A stretch of 64,000 bases of DNA from Lachnospiraceae bacterium (lineage in GTDB: Bacteria > Bacillota > Clostridia > Lachnospirales > Lachnospiraceae), in contig JAFZUW010000027.1 in the NCBI GenBank assembly GCA_017618195.1, positions 1 through 64,000 on the forward strand, in the 5' to 3' direction. The position numbers and the translations under genes were made by a program. Positions within the stretch are counted from its first letter, which is position 1. Every line of letters starts with the position of its first letter. Positions 1-7,640 of the stretch are shown here, one piece after another. Under the pieces are notes generated by a model. That model was not told where the DNA came from. It made no database searches and saw only the letters and a list, made by a program, of their open reading frames with translations.

Positions 1-11
1 ATAAATCGTTA

Positions 12-1154
12 TTACGGTACTTCATCCAGAAGCGCAAACCGGTAGCCCTGGCCTTCGAGGAAGGTCAGCACGGCGTCCAGTTCGTCCGCATTCTGCTGGC
101 AGTCGTTGTGCATAAGGGCAACGGCGCCGTTATGGTAATACGTCTTAAAGTGATTGGTTACATAGCCCGGTGCCGGCGGGTTGTTCTTATCGTAATCGCC
201 GTAGGCAATGCTCCAGAACACGGTCCGGTAGCCGGCGTCCCGAATCAGCGTTAAGAGGCGCACGGTGTAGGAACCCGAAGGCGTCCGGAAGAAAGGATCG
301 AACTCATAGCCGGTCTTATTGTAGAAGTACTCCGCGACATCGAGAATCTCGGCAACGATCTTCTCAACAGGCATGGTCCGAAGGTCCGAATGCGACACGG
401 TATGGTTGCACACCGCGTGCCCTTCCTGTTTCATGCGGATTGCGTAGTCGGAGCATTTCTCGAGATACATTTTTGTTACGAAGAAGCTTGCCTTCGCGTT
501 GTGCTTCTTAAGCGTATCCAGGATCTTGACCGTCTTGTCGGACGGATATCCGCAGTCAAATGTGAGATAGATAACCTTATCGTCATCGGTTACGGACTTG
601 TCCACGTAGAACCCGCCGTAATCCGCGATCGGCATGAACTCTCTCGTACCGGACTGCGTATGATCCTTCATGCGGATAAACTGCCACGTCCGCTCGGACG
701 TGTTGTCAAGCGAATTGTAATAATCGACGTTCGCAAGCAGCTTTGCCCTTGTCGCTTCGATCTTCTCAAGCGGCGACGGAGTCGGGGTCGGCGTCGGCGT
801 ATTGGTCGGCGTCGGCGGGTTGGTCGGTTCTATCGTAGGGGTAGGCGTATTGGCTGCAACCTTTCCCGAAGGTGTCGGCGCCCCTATCGGTGCTTCCCCT
901 TCCACGCGGATTTCGGTCTTGTTCCGTACAGTCAGCCCGAGAATCTGCAGTTTCGATCCGGTCTTACGGCCGGTTTCAACGGTGCCGTTTTTCTCCGTTC
1001 CGACAACCGTATTGTATTTCGTGTATCGGTAAAGAATCGCCTTATATTCGACAGTCCCGCCGTCCTCAAGCGTATTCTTCACCGGCGTCACCATCGCGGC
1101 AAATGCGACCGCAAGCGCAACGGCAACAATAATGATTCTTGTACGTTTACTCAT
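12..1154 (-). CDS. Membrane-anchored polysaccharide deacetylase (NodB fold, PdaA-like)
   Basis: Predicted de-N-acetylase acting on cell-wall or other surface polysaccharide outside the membrane. Residues 1-25 form an uncleaved-looking signal anchor. A small domain follows, then a Pro/Thr linker at about 100-128, then a NodB domain at about 195-375. Visible NodB motifs are TFDCG at about 198-202 (a Cys in place of the usual second Asp, reminiscent of PdaA's TFDNG), HTVSH at 251-255, FRTPSG at 289-294 and ALMH near 347. The start is supported by a GGGGGG-type ribosome site. It lies 38 bp downstream of a BceS-like kinase on the same strand, so the two may be co-transcribed. The family assignment is strong; the substrate is not determined. 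Confidence 0.88.
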   Translation of the reverse strand: MSKRTRIIIVAVALAVAFAAMVTPVKNTLEDGGTVEYKAILYRYTKYNTVVGTEKNGTVETGRKTGSKLQILGLTVRNKTEIRVEGEAPIGAPTPSGKVAANTPTPTIEPTNPPTPTNTPTPTPTPSPLEKIEATRAKLLANVDYYNSLDNTSERTWQFIRMKDHTQSGTREFMPIADYGGFYVDKSVTDDDKVIYLTFDCGYPSDKTVKILDTLKKHNAKASFFVTKMYLEKCSDYAIRMKQEGHAVCNHTVSHSDLRTMPVEKIVAEILDVAEYFYNKTGYEFDPFFRTPSGSYTVRLLTLIRDAGYRTVFWSIAYGDYDKNNPPAPGYVTNHFKTYYHNGAVALMHNDCQQNADELDAVLTFLEGQGYRFALLDEVP

Positions 1155-1192
1155 CTGAATCCCCCCGAATTCCTTAATTCTTCCATATCGTA

Positions 1193-2203
1193 CTACTCTA
1201 CCGTGATTTCTTCCTTCTGCATGTCGACGGTAAACGCGGTTCCTTTGCCGACTTCCGATTCCACCGAAAGCCCGATATTCAGCTTATGCGCCACCTTGTT
1301 GCAAAGGTAAAGCCCGAGTCCCGTGGCACGTCCGCCGTTCGACCCGTCGCCCGTATTCATCCGTCCGTTGGCTCCGGTAAAGCCTTTTTCAAAAACGCGC
1401 GGAACATCGTCCGGCGCGATGCCGATGCCGGTATCCTTAACGATGACCTTCGCATCTTCCGTAAGGGTAACCGTCACGCCGCCCTCGTAGGTGTATTTGA
1501 CCGCGTTTGAAAGCAGCTGCTCGAGTAAAAACGTGAACCACCTGCCGTCCGTCACAACCGTAACCTTGCTCGGTTCGTAGGAAAATGCGAGCTTCTTCGC
1601 GATAAACTGCGGCGCAAACCGGCGGATGGACGCACGGATCAGCTCGTCAAGGTCATATTCCCTTACCGTCAGGTCCGACGAATCCTCGCCGAGGCGGATA
1701 TACCCGAGCGCCATATCGACATACTGCTCCGTCCGGAACAGCTCGGCCGCAAGCGCGCGGCTCTGCTCGGTATCCTCCGATTTGACCGTCATCTGCATGA
1801 CGGCAAGTGGCGTCTTGATCTGGTGAACCCAGGTCGTGTAATAGTCTTCCGCTTCCATGCGTTCCCGGAACTGCTCATCCTCGAGCCGGTCGATCCGGTC
1901 CCAGAGCGCTTTCACAAGATCCGCGTAGTCATTGGCCGCGACACCGTATTCGTCCGGTATCTCGGTCTTCTCGTAGGCCGCCGTTTTAATGCTCTGAAGC
2001 CTTGCGAAGTGACGCCTCAGTTCCTTGAAATAATCCACCAGAGCGAACAGGACGCCGACGACAAAGCATAAAAGAACGGCATACGCAATCGCATCCGAGC
2101 GGATTCCGTAAAGCCAGAATACGGCCGCACAGACGCCGATGGCGACAAGCCCCCAGAGGATCGGATAGATCCGATCCTTTAAGAATTCACGGAAGAATCT
2201 CAT
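1193..2203 (-). CDS. BceS-like intramembrane-sensing histidine kinase
   Basis: A 336-aa sensor kinase with two membrane helices (about 14-32 and 37-57) separated by only a few residues. It therefore has almost no extracellular sensor domain, the hallmark of intramembrane-sensing (BceS-type) kinases. The phospho-acceptor lies in the VHQIKTPL motif (His about 127). The ATPase domain has an N box (LLSNAVKY), a DTGIGI motif and a GLGLYLC G2 box. It overlaps the upstream response regulator by 4 bp (ATGA), so translation is coupled. Such kinases usually sense through a BceAB-type ABC transporter, and none is adjacent here. A role in envelope or antimicrobial-peptide stress is inferred from family and from the deacetylase downstream. 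Confidence 0.9.
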   Translation of the reverse strand: MRFFREFLKDRIYPILWGLVAIGVCAAVFWLYGIRSDAIAYAVLLCFVVGVLFALVDYFKELRRHFARLQSIKTAAYEKTEIPDEYGVAANDYADLVKALWDRIDRLEDEQFRERMEAEDYYTTWVHQIKTPLAVMQMTVKSEDTEQSRALAAELFRTEQYVDMALGYIRLGEDSSDLTVREYDLDELIRASIRRFAPQFIAKKLAFSYEPSKVTVVTDGRWFTFLLEQLLSNAVKYTYEGGVTVTLTEDAKVIVKDTGIGIAPDDVPRVFEKGFTGANGRMNTGDGSNGGRATGLGLYLCNKVAHKLNIGLSVESEVGKGTAFTVDMQKEEITVE

Positions 2204-2871
2204 TCGATAATGTACCCGCTTCCTACTTTGGTGGTGATAAATCCGGTCAACCCGGCGCTTTCGAGCTTCTTACGAAGCCTTGTCACGTTGACCGTGAGCG
2301 TATTCTCCTCAACGTAGCAGTCATCCTGCCACAAAGCCGTCATCAGGCGGTCTCTTGATACGATCTTCCCGCGGTTCTCAAGAAGCGTGTGAAGGATCCG
2401 GAACTCGTTCTTCGTAAGCTCGATCCGTTCGCCGCCGTACGTCGCGGAATTGTCCCCGAGATTCAGCGTCAGTCCTTCATGCGACAAGGTCTGCGGCACT
2501 TCCCCGAGGTCATATGCCCGCCGTAAGATGGCCGAAACCTTGGCGGTCAGAACCATCGGATCGACCGGCTTCGGAATGAAGTCGTCCGCACCGAGATTCA
2601 TCGCCATGACGATGTTCATATTGTCCGCAGCCGAACTCAAAAACACGATCGGCACGTTCGAGACCTTGCGGATCTCGGTGCACCAGTGATAACCGTTGAA
2701 AAACGGCAGCATCACGTCGACAAGCACGAGCTGCGGATCGCAGGCGGTGAATTCCTCCATAACGTTTCGGAAATCCTTCGCCGTAACGACCTCATTGCCC
2801 CAGCTTTCAATCTGTTTTTTCACGGCCTGTGCGAGCGCATAGTCGTCTTCGATCAAAAAAATCTTCTTCAT
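2200..2871 (-). CDS. OmpR-family response regulator (BceR-like)
   Basis: A 223-aa regulator with an N-terminal receiver domain (phospho-acceptor Asp about 52 in LVDVMLP; acidic pair at the N-terminus; conserved Lys in FIPKPVDP). A C-terminal winged-helix DNA-binding domain follows (ELTKNEFRIL, RLRKKLE, GSGYIIE). It is the first gene of the coupled regulator-kinase pair and probably takes phosphate from the BceS-like kinase. Cytoplasmic. The gap to cdd upstream is about 70 bp and shows no clear terminator, so readthrough from cdd is possible. The target promoters cannot be identified from this window. Confidence 0.92.
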   Translation of the reverse strand: MKKIFLIEDDYALAQAVKKQIESWGNEVVTAKDFRNVMEEFTACDPQLVLVDVMLPFFNGYHWCTEIRKVSNVPIVFLSSAADNMNIVMAMNLGADDFIPKPVDPMVLTAKVSAILRRAYDLGEVPQTLSHEGLTLNLGDNSATYGGERIELTKNEFRILHTLLENRGKIVSRDRLMTALWQDDCYVEENTLTVNVTRLRKKLESAGLTGFITTKVGSGYIIE

Positions 2872-2942
2872 ATTCCTGTCCGTGATCCTTCCCTAAGAAA
2901 GGATTCGTGTACTTTTTCTTAAACCGCGTGAATGTTCCGCTC

Positions 2943-3356
2943 CTACAGTTCAAACGAATACGGCAACAGTTCCTTAAGGAGCAGTTCCTTCCGCTCCTCC
3001 CCTTCGGTTCCTAAGATCACAAGGAACTTATCAGGATCCCCGAACTCCGCCATGACCTGGCGGCAGCTTCCGCACGGCGGACAGATTTCCATAGCCTTCT
3101 CTCCCTGCGGCGCACCGACTACGGCGATTGCCTTAAACTTTCTCACGCCGGCCGCAACCGCTGCGAAGATGGCCGTCCTCTCCGCGCAGTTCGTAAGCCC
3201 GTACGAAGCATTCTCCACGTTGGCTCCCCGGTAGATGGTTCCGTCGTCGGCAAGAAGCGCCGCTCCGACGGCAAAGCCGGAGTACCTGCAGTAGCTGTTC
3301 TTCCGCGCCTCAAGCGCTTCGGCAATCAGTTTCTTCTTCATCTTCTCGCTGATCAT
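2943..3356 (-). CDS. cdd: Cytidine deaminase
   Basis: Homotetrameric-type cytidine deaminase (137 aa), converting cytidine or deoxycytidine to uridine or deoxyuridine in pyrimidine salvage. Zinc and catalytic motifs are visible: CAE (NCAERTAIF) and PCGSC (PPCGSCRQ). The N-terminal substrate-binding region YSGFAVGAALL is also present. A longer frame exists upstream, but the ATG at 3356 is chosen. It sits about 11 nt after a GGAGGTG site, overlaps the stop of the preceding gene as ATGA, and matches the family length. Translation is thus coupled to the metallo-beta-lactamase gene. Confidence 0.95.
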   Translation of the reverse strand: MISEKMKKKLIAEALEARKNSYCRYSGFAVGAALLADDGTIYRGANVENASYGLTNCAERTAIFAAVAAGVRKFKAIAVVGAPQGEKAMEICPPCGSCRQVMAEFGDPDKFLVILGTEGEERKELLLKELLPYSFEL

Positions 3357-4210
3357 TTCTCCGTCTTCACCTCCCATTTGGCTCCGTCCGTTGAAAACAC
3401 CACGGTTCCGCGTTCGTCCGTCCGCATAATCTCTACGGAAAATGCCTTCAAAACGCTTAACACGTCCTCGTCGGCGGGTTCCTCTTTGCTGCACGTGATC
3501 ACGGCGTACATCGGGGCAACCTCGCGGATAAACTTCTTGTTGGTCGCGTCGCCCTCTCCGTGATGACCGACCTTTAAAATCTCCGCGGAATACTCGTAAC
3601 CGTTCTCGCGCATCTCCTTTTCCGTCCTTGAAAGCGCGTCGCCCATGAAAAGTGCCGTGCGCTGTCCGTACACGTAGCGGAGCACAACGGACGAATCGTT
3701 GTCCGTCCCCGATTCCATCGCCTTTGCTCCGGGCGCAAGCACCGTAAAGGTTCCTTTGCCGAGCGTGAACGTGGACAGAAGCTCCGAAAATGCATACTTC
3801 GTCTTCGTGTCATTCAAAGCCTGCGCAAGCGCAATGTATTCGGGCGAATTCTCCTTCTTCGGAGACAGGTACACCTGCTCCGTAGGGAAATTCTTTATAA
3901 TATGCGCCATTCCGCCGATATGGTCCTTGTCCGCATGCGTAGCCACAACGTACTTGAGCTTGGCTACGCCCTGCTTTTTCAGATAGTCCGCGATAATCGT
4001 GCCCTGCATCGTATAGCCGGCGTCGATCAGCATCGCTTCTCCGTCCGCAAGGATCAGGATCGCGTCCGCCTTGCCGAGCGAGATCACATGAATCTGCAGC
4101 CCCTCCGCGGCAAATGTATTGTTGCTGTCCGGCTGTTTCGTGGGCTTTTCCTCACAGCCCGTAACGAGACACATGAGCAGGATCAGCAGAATCACAAAGA
4201 AACGTCTCAT
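3353..4210 (-). CDS. Metallo-beta-lactamase-fold lipoprotein (ComEC/Rec2 MBL-domain type)
   Basis: A 285-aa protein with a lipoprotein signal peptide (lipobox LVTG-Cys19), so predicted to be anchored outside the membrane. The mature part is an MBL-fold hydrolase with the metal motif THADKDHIGG, a GDALS motif and a later KVGHHGEGD segment. This is the pattern of stand-alone ComEC C-terminal-like MBL proteins. ComEC-type domains are thought to degrade the non-transforming DNA strand; whether this one is a nuclease is inference. It overlaps cdd by 4 bp, which would fit nucleotide scavenging. Its start lies just upstream of a short repeat tract behind sufD. Confidence 0.8.
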   Translation of the reverse strand: MRRFFVILLILLMCLVTGCEEKPTKQPDSNNTFAAEGLQIHVISLGKADAILILADGEAMLIDAGYTMQGTIIADYLKKQGVAKLKYVVATHADKDHIGGMAHIIKNFPTEQVYLSPKKENSPEYIALAQALNDTKTKYAFSELLSTFTLGKGTFTVLAPGAKAMESGTDNDSSVVLRYVYGQRTALFMGDALSRTEKEMRENGYEYSAEILKVGHHGEGDATNKKFIREVAPMYAVITCSKEEPADEDVLSVLKAFSVEIMRTDERGTVVFSTDGAKWEVKTEK

Positions 4211-4226
4211 TCTCTCTCCACCTTAT

Positions 4227-4340
4227 GCGGCTTGCTTTAAGAAACCGCATGTCTGCTGTTTGTGCGGTTTCTTTGGGAAGCCGCCGACAATCCGCCGTTT
4301 TCGCGGTTTACTTTAAGAACCCGCTGATAATCTGCTGTTC
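4227..4340. repeat. Three degenerate tandem copies of the sufD 3' end
   Basis: Three imperfect head-to-tail copies of 37-39 bp occupy 4227-4263, 4264-4302 and 4303-4340. The last copy contains the final codons and stop of the SufD gene (QQIISGFLK then stop). The other two lie in the 3' untranslated region and have drifted. Each copy keeps a GCGG start, a CTTTAAGAA-like core and a TCTGCTGTT-like end. The tract looks like local duplication of the gene's 3' end. Each unit can also fold as a short GC-rich hairpin. Confidence 0.75.
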
Positions 4341-5225
4341 CGCTTCCTCTTCGGTAAGGCCGAGCGTCATCAGCTTGATGATCTGGTCGCCGGCAATCTT
4401 TCCGATCGCCGCCTCATGAATTAGCGAAGCGTCCAGATGGTTTGCCGCAAGCGAAGGCGTCGCGACAACCCTGCCCTGATCCATCAGGATTGCGTCGCAC
4501 TCGGTATGACCGGTACACGCGTTGTTACCGTTGATCATAGAATAAAATTCCTGACGGGACTCACCCTTTGCAACCGAACGCGAAACAACGTCCGCGCCGC
4601 AGCCGACGCCGTTCAGATCAACCGTAAAATCGGTCTTCGCAAACTGCGTTCCGTGCGTCATGATCTTCTCGCGGATCACGAGGTTCGCTCCGTCCTTCAG
4701 ATCCGCCTTGGTTACGCGGATTGTGGAATCAACGCCCTTGATCTGAACCGTATCCATCTCAAGACGTCCGCCCTCGTCGATATGCACGATCGTCTGCGGA
4801 TTGAGGATACGGCTTCCTTTGCCGTCGCCCTCGCCGTAGTGCTTTTCGACATACTTCACGCGGGAGTTCTTTCCGACGAAAAACGTGTGGATTCCGTCAT
4901 GCTCGGAGTCGCTGTCGCCCGAGTTATGGATTCCGCAGCCCGCGATGATCGTTACATCGCAGTCCTCGCCGATATAAAAGTCATTGTAAACGCTCTCCTT
5001 AAGACCGCTCTGACTGAGAACGACCGGAATGTGTACGCTCTCGTTCTTCGTGCCGGGCTTGATGATAATGTCGATTCCGGGCTTGTCGGTCTTCGTAACG
5101 ATGTCGATATGCTCGGTCGTATTGCGGCCGGCGCCCTCTCCGTTTATGCGGAAATTATATGCCCCTGCGGGTACTCCGTGCAGGTCTGCGATCTGCATCA
5201 GCATTTCTTTCTGTATTGCGTCCAT
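4308..5225 (-). CDS. sufD: SufD/SufB-family Fe-S cluster scaffold component (short form)
   Basis: A 305-aa member of the SufB/SufD beta-helix family, shorter than classical SufB (about 470 aa) or SufD (about 420 aa). Typical features are the repeated beta-strand core (IIAGCGIHNSGD, LEMDTVQIKG) and a C-terminal helical part with HEAAIGKIAGDQI. With SufC it would form the scaffold that assembles and transfers Fe-S clusters in the cytoplasm. No separate full-length SufB, SufS or SufU is nearby, so this looks like a minimal two-gene SufC plus SufB/D system of the kind described in many anaerobes. The gap to sufC is 96 bp. Confidence 0.88.
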   Translation of the reverse strand: MDAIQKEMLMQIADLHGVPAGAYNFRINGEGAGRNTTEHIDIVTKTDKPGIDIIIKPGTKNESVHIPVVLSQSGLKESVYNDFYIGEDCDVTIIAGCGIHNSGDSDSEHDGIHTFFVGKNSRVKYVEKHYGEGDGKGSRILNPQTIVHIDEGGRLEMDTVQIKGVDSTIRVTKADLKDGANLVIREKIMTHGTQFAKTDFTVDLNGVGCGADVVSRSVAKGESRQEFYSMINGNNACTGHTECDAILMDQGRVVATPSLAANHLDASLIHEAAIGKIAGDQIIKLMTLGLTEEEAEQQIISGFLK

Positions 5226-5321
5226 ATGTTAACCGTCCTTTATTCTGTGTGGTATCTCCGTACTGCATCCGCGCACCGCACCGTCCTTTCAGATCACTTT
5301 CACGGCGCATGCCGTACGGCG

Positions 5322-6044
5322 CTATTCTTTATGAAACTGGCACTCCATCGAGCGGTCCAAAAGCTTCGGAAGGATCTTCGCGCTCGCATCTTCCGAAAGG
5401 ATTCCGCCGTCCGCGATCACGACGATACGGTCGGCGATGTTCAGAATGCGCTCCTGGTGGGAAATGATGATAACCGTTCCCTTCTGCTCCTTATGGATGC
5501 TCTCGAAAATCTTGATGAGGTTTCCGAAACTCCACAGATCGATTCCGGCCTCGGGCTCGTCGAAGATCGACAGAGGCGTCTTTCTCGCAAGAAGCGTCGC
5601 AATCTCGATACGCTTGATCTCGCCGCCCGAAAGGCTCGCGTTAACTTCGCGGTTGATGTAATCTCTCGCGCAGAGACCTACCGCGGAAAGATACTCGCAC
5701 GCGGTCGTCGTCGAAATCTTCTCGCCTGCCGCAAGCGCGATCAGGTCGCGCACGGTAATACCCTTAAAGCGGACCGGCTGCTGGAAGGCAAATCCGATGC
5801 CCATCTTCGCGCGTTCCGTAATGCTCGTATCCGTAATGTCCTGACCGTTGAACAGGATCCGTCCGGCCGTAGGCTTCTCGATACCCGCAATGAGTCTTGC
5901 AAGCGTCGACTTTCCGCCGCCGTTCGGTCCGGTCAGTACGACGAACTGATTGTCCGGTATTGTCAGGTTGATTCCTTTAATGATTTCCTTCTCTCCGGCA
6001 CCTTCGTCATAGACCCGGAAAGCAATATTCTGTAATTCAAGCAT
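5322..6044 (-). CDS. sufC: Fe-S cluster assembly ATPase SufC
   Basis: A 240-aa ABC-type ATPase that energises the SufB/D scaffold. Walker A is GPNGGGKST (about 39-47). The ABC signature is SLSGGEIKRIE, Walker B is LSIFDEPEAG, and the switch His lies in IISHQERIL. The start ATG at 6044 has a GGAGT ribosome site. It is the first gene of the sufC-sufD operon, behind a promoter with an extended -10 and a structured leader. SufC assignment rests on the SufC-like GEIKR signature and on the adjacent SufD. Confidence 0.93.
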   Translation of the reverse strand: MLELQNIAFRVYDEGAGEKEIIKGINLTIPDNQFVVLTGPNGGGKSTLARLIAGIEKPTAGRILFNGQDITDTSITERAKMGIGFAFQQPVRFKGITVRDLIALAAGEKISTTTACEYLSAVGLCARDYINREVNASLSGGEIKRIEIATLLARKTPLSIFDEPEAGIDLWSFGNLIKIFESIHKEQKGTVIIISHQERILNIADRIVVIADGGILSEDASAKILPKLLDRSMECQFHKE

Positions 6045-6067
6045 ATTAAATACTCCTTATGTTCCAT

Positions 6068-6105
6068 GCGCGGCAGGACGGCAAAGCCGCTTTTTCTGAC
6101 CGCGC
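6068..6105 (-). promoter_or_regulatory. Stem-loop in the sufC 5' leader
   Basis: On the minus strand, outer arms GCGCGGTCAG and CTGCCGCGC enclose an inner hairpin (CGGC-TTT-GCCG). The element lies between the predicted sufC transcription start and its ribosome site. There is no long T run after it, so it is not an obvious terminator. It may stabilise or regulate the mRNA; that is inference. Confidence 0.5.
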
Positions 6106-6130
6106 TTCATTACATACTCATACAGAGTAA

Positions 6131-6159
6131 ATTATAACATATAAAGAGGCAAATATCCA
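6131..6159 (-). promoter_or_regulatory. Predicted sigma-A promoter of the sufC operon
   Basis: The minus strand reads TGTTATAAT, an extended -10 (6131-6139). A weak -35 (TGGATA, 6154-6159) lies 17 bp upstream. It would start transcription near 6124, leaving a leader of about 80 nt. Confidence 0.6.
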
Positions 6160-6264
6160 CTCATTTTTCTCTCCCGTAAGGCTCCCCGCGGTTCCCGCGG
6201 AAACCGGAATCAGCCCGCCGCAAGGCTCAAACAGGCCCTGTTCCCGCCCGAATCCCCGCCCGAT

Positions 6265-6293
6265 TTGACAAGCCATTAAGAAACATATATAAT
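6265..6293 (+). promoter_or_regulatory. Consensus sigma-A promoter for the CNNM gene
   Basis: TTGACA (6265-6270) and TATAAT (6288-6293), both perfect consensus, are separated by 17 bp. Transcription should start near 6300, about 60 nt before the predicted coding start. Confidence 0.88.
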
Positions 6294-6359
6294 ATTTCAT
6301 TATCTCTGCAAAGAGAAACGGCATAAGCCGTGCATATCATTAAAGGAGTGTGATCTTTT

Positions 6360-7640
6360 ATTTTAGACCCTGACGCGCAATGGATCTTAATTGCTATTGT
6401 TATTCTGCTGCTTTTGTCAGCTTTCTTTTCTTCTGCGGAAACCGCTCTGGTTTCTGTCAACCGGGTGCGCATGCGCTCCCTCGCGGACGACGGGAGGAAG
6501 GCAGCCAAGCTCGTATTACGCCTTGAGGAGCACAATACGAAGATGCTGTCCGCCATTCTGATCGGCAACAACGTCGTAAACCTTTCCGCTTCCGCCCTAT
6601 CCGCACGATTCGTGAATATTCAGTTCGGGAACAACTTTTTAACGATTGCGACAGGCATACTGACATTTCTCGTAATCATCTTCGGCGAGATCGTTCCGAA
6701 AACCGCCGCATCGATGCATTCCGAGAAAATGGCGATGTTCTATGCCCCGGTCATTTATGCCTATATGACGGTCATGACGCCTGTTATCTGGCTGATCAAC
6801 GGCTTCGCGAAAATCTTCCTGTTCCTGTTCCGTCTCAATAAAAAAAGCCCTACGGCAATTACCGAGGACGAACTGTTAACCTATGTGGACGTAAGTCACG
6901 AGGAAGGCGTCATCGAAAGCGAAGAACGCGAAATGATCAACAACGTTGTGGATTTCGGCGACTCGCTTGCAAAGGACGTCATGGTTCCCCGTATCGACGT
7001 CGATTTCTTAGACGTCCGCGCAACCTACGATGAGGTTGTCGCACAGTTTCTGCAGAACAATTACTCCCGCCTTCCGGTTTACCGGAACTCGAGGGACAAC
7101 GTAGTCGGCATCCTCTTTTTGAAGGACTTCTTCCGCTATGACGGCGACCATAAGGCATTTGCCGTATCCGACATCATGCGGAAGCCTTTCTTCACGTTTG
7201 AGTTCAAAAAGACTTCCGACCTGCTCGCGGAGCTTCGTAAAAACTCCGTTACGATTGCCGTCGTTTTGGACGAATACGGCGCCACCGCCGGAATCATCAC
7301 GCTTGAGGACCTTCTCGAAGAGATCGTCGGCGAGATCCGTGACGAATACGACGCCGACGAGGAGGACGAGATCAAGCAGATTGATGACCGCACCTATCTC
7401 GTACACGGAAACGCCCGTCTGGACGACATTAACGAGGCGCTCGGCCTGAAGCTCGAGTCCGACGATTACGATTCGATAGCGGGCCATCTGATCCATCTGC
7501 TTGAGCATCTGCCCTCGACCGGCGAGACGATTTCAGACAACGACGTCACGTATGTTGCCGATCTGGTTGCCAAAAACCGTGTCATCCGCGTAAAGATCAT
7601 TCTTCCGCCGAAGGAAGAGGTTGAGGATACGGAGGACTAA
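6360..7640 (+). CDS. CNNM/CorC-type membrane protein (DUF21, CBS pair, CorC_HlyC)
   Basis: Probable ion-transport protein of the CNNM/CorC (hemolysin C-like) family, linked in other bacteria to Mg2+ efflux or homeostasis. An N-terminal DUF21 membrane domain (SAFFSSAETALVS motif, several helices) is followed by two CBS domains (VMVPRIDV; VLDEYG) and a C-terminal CorC_HlyC domain (about 350-415). The first standard start in frame is TTG at 6414, but it would delete the first half of membrane helix 1. In-frame sequence upstream encodes DPDAQWILIAIVILLL. An AAAGGAGTG site at 6343-6351 points to an ATT at 6360 as the start. I therefore extend to 6360. The CBS domains suggest adenine-nucleotide regulation. 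Confidence 0.85.
   Translation: MLDPDAQWILIAIVILLLLSAFFSSAETALVSVNRVRMRSLADDGRKAAKLVLRLEEHNTKMLSAILIGNNVVNLSASALSARFVNIQFGNNFLTIATGILTFLVIIFGEIVPKTAASMHSEKMAMFYAPVIYAYMTVMTPVIWLINGFAKIFLFLFRLNKKSPTAITEDELLTYVDVSHEEGVIESEEREMINNVVDFGDSLAKDVMVPRIDVDFLDVRATYDEVVAQFLQNNYSRLPVYRNSRDNVVGILFLKDFFRYDGDHKAFAVSDIMRKPFFTFEFKKTSDLLAELRKNSVTIAVVLDEYGATAGIITLEDLLEEIVGEIRDEYDADEEDEIKQIDDRTYLVHGNARLDDINEALGLKLESDDYDSIAGHLIHLLEHLPSTGETISDNDVTYVADLVAKNRVIRVKIILPPKEEVEDTED

Larger units (their letters stand above)
6045..6359. other. Divergent intergenic region between sufC and the CNNM gene
   Basis: This 315-bp gap carries two outward-facing promoters, reported separately, and a folded sufC leader. It also has a short GC hairpin near 6186-6201 (CCGCGG, two bases, CCGCGG). 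A 68-codon minus-strand frame runs through it but has no ribosome site or recognisable protein pattern, so I do not call it a gene. Confidence 0.7.

Noticed and set aside
4437-6035. A 532-codon plus-strand open frame spanning sufD and sufC
   Set aside because: It runs antisense through two real genes and their gap; motifs of SufC and SufD on the other strand settle the coding strand.
6118-6324. A 68-codon minus-strand ORF upstream of sufC
   Set aside because: It overlaps both promoters, lacks a ribosome site and has no membrane or domain pattern that makes sense.
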